A stretch of DNA of 64,000 bases from Sphingomonas phyllosphaerae (GTDB lineage: Bacteria > Pseudomonadota > Alphaproteobacteria > Sphingomonadales > Sphingomonadaceae), in contig NZ_JAPYKH010000001.1 in assembly GCF_029623345.1 (NCBI RefSeq), positions 355,762 through 419,761 of the forward strand, given 5' to 3'. Position 1 is the first letter of the stretch, and every line of letters starts with the position of its first letter. The notes beneath the pieces are model-generated. The model saw only the letters and a program-made list of their open reading frames with translations, was not told where the DNA came from and made no database searches. Positions 62,381 to 64,000 of the stretch are shown here, piece by piece. A program made the translations under genes and the position numbers.

Positions 62381-64000
<1,620 letters not shown>

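Overview
The window is a stretch of high-GC alphaproteobacterial chromosome, very probably from the Sphingomonadaceae (Sphingomonas or a close relative). The evidence is gene content and order: trpF-trpB-trpA-accD-folC, the rpsB-tsf-pyrH-frr-uppS-cdsA-dxr-rseP-bamA-skp-fabZ run, a PEPxxWA-type sorting tail, many dispersed palindromes of the 'GTCATCCCCGCG' kind, and alphaproteobacterial regulatory motifs (LexA GTTC-N7-GTTC, EcfG-type promoter). No phage, insertion sequence, CRISPR array or rRNA was seen. One tRNA gene (Thr, TGT) is present.

Layout. 1-9250: 5' part of uvrD, a frameshifted GFA-family gene, a PiT phosphate transporter, a candidate small RNA on the minus strand, an MHS-type transporter, rsmD and an rluB-like gene, a response regulator and an AmpG-like permease. 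9440-16110 (minus): a DUF6628-like gene, the folC/accD/trpABF operon, pyrF and a LapA-like membrane protein. 16410-29940: patatin-like protein with an exo/endonuclease-family protein, an orphan FliL, two PilZ genes, a ClC channel, AlkB, oxidoreductases, an ActP-like symporter pair and a secreted SGNH hydrolase. 30048-39470: tRNA-Thr, DUF429-like, serine hydrolase, rarA, padR-DUF2218, a glycosyltransferase, a CPA2 antiporter and icd. 39780-53873: psd-pssA, then the translation, lipid and envelope biogenesis cluster from rpsB to rpmE. 53910-64000: a third PilZ gene, methyltransferase, comF, grxC, DUF1178, small membrane proteins, a HAD phosphatase with leuA, a BLUF photoreceptor, YceI, a TonB-like protein, ilvC and partial ilvN.

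The main metabolic links are amino-acid synthesis (trp, leu, ilv), fatty acid and phospholipid synthesis (accD, fabZ, cdsA, psd, pssA) and outer-membrane assembly (rseP, bamA, skp). Nearly all neighbours within these groups overlap by a few bases, so they are likely co-translated.

The most interesting unlisted elements are short. They are: a roughly 107-nt minus-strand RNA with two hairpins sharing a CTCCCCCT loop and an intrinsic terminator (3191-3297); a 30-residue membrane peptide with a near-perfect ribosome site behind a LexA box (20740-20900), resembling SOS-induced division inhibitors; a second small membrane protein with two LexA-type boxes (41679-42080); a leucine-rich leader peptide and 13-bp stem in front of leuA (60088-60180); and a 24-residue ORF with a 12-base match to the 16S anti-Shine-Dalgarno (23889-23977).
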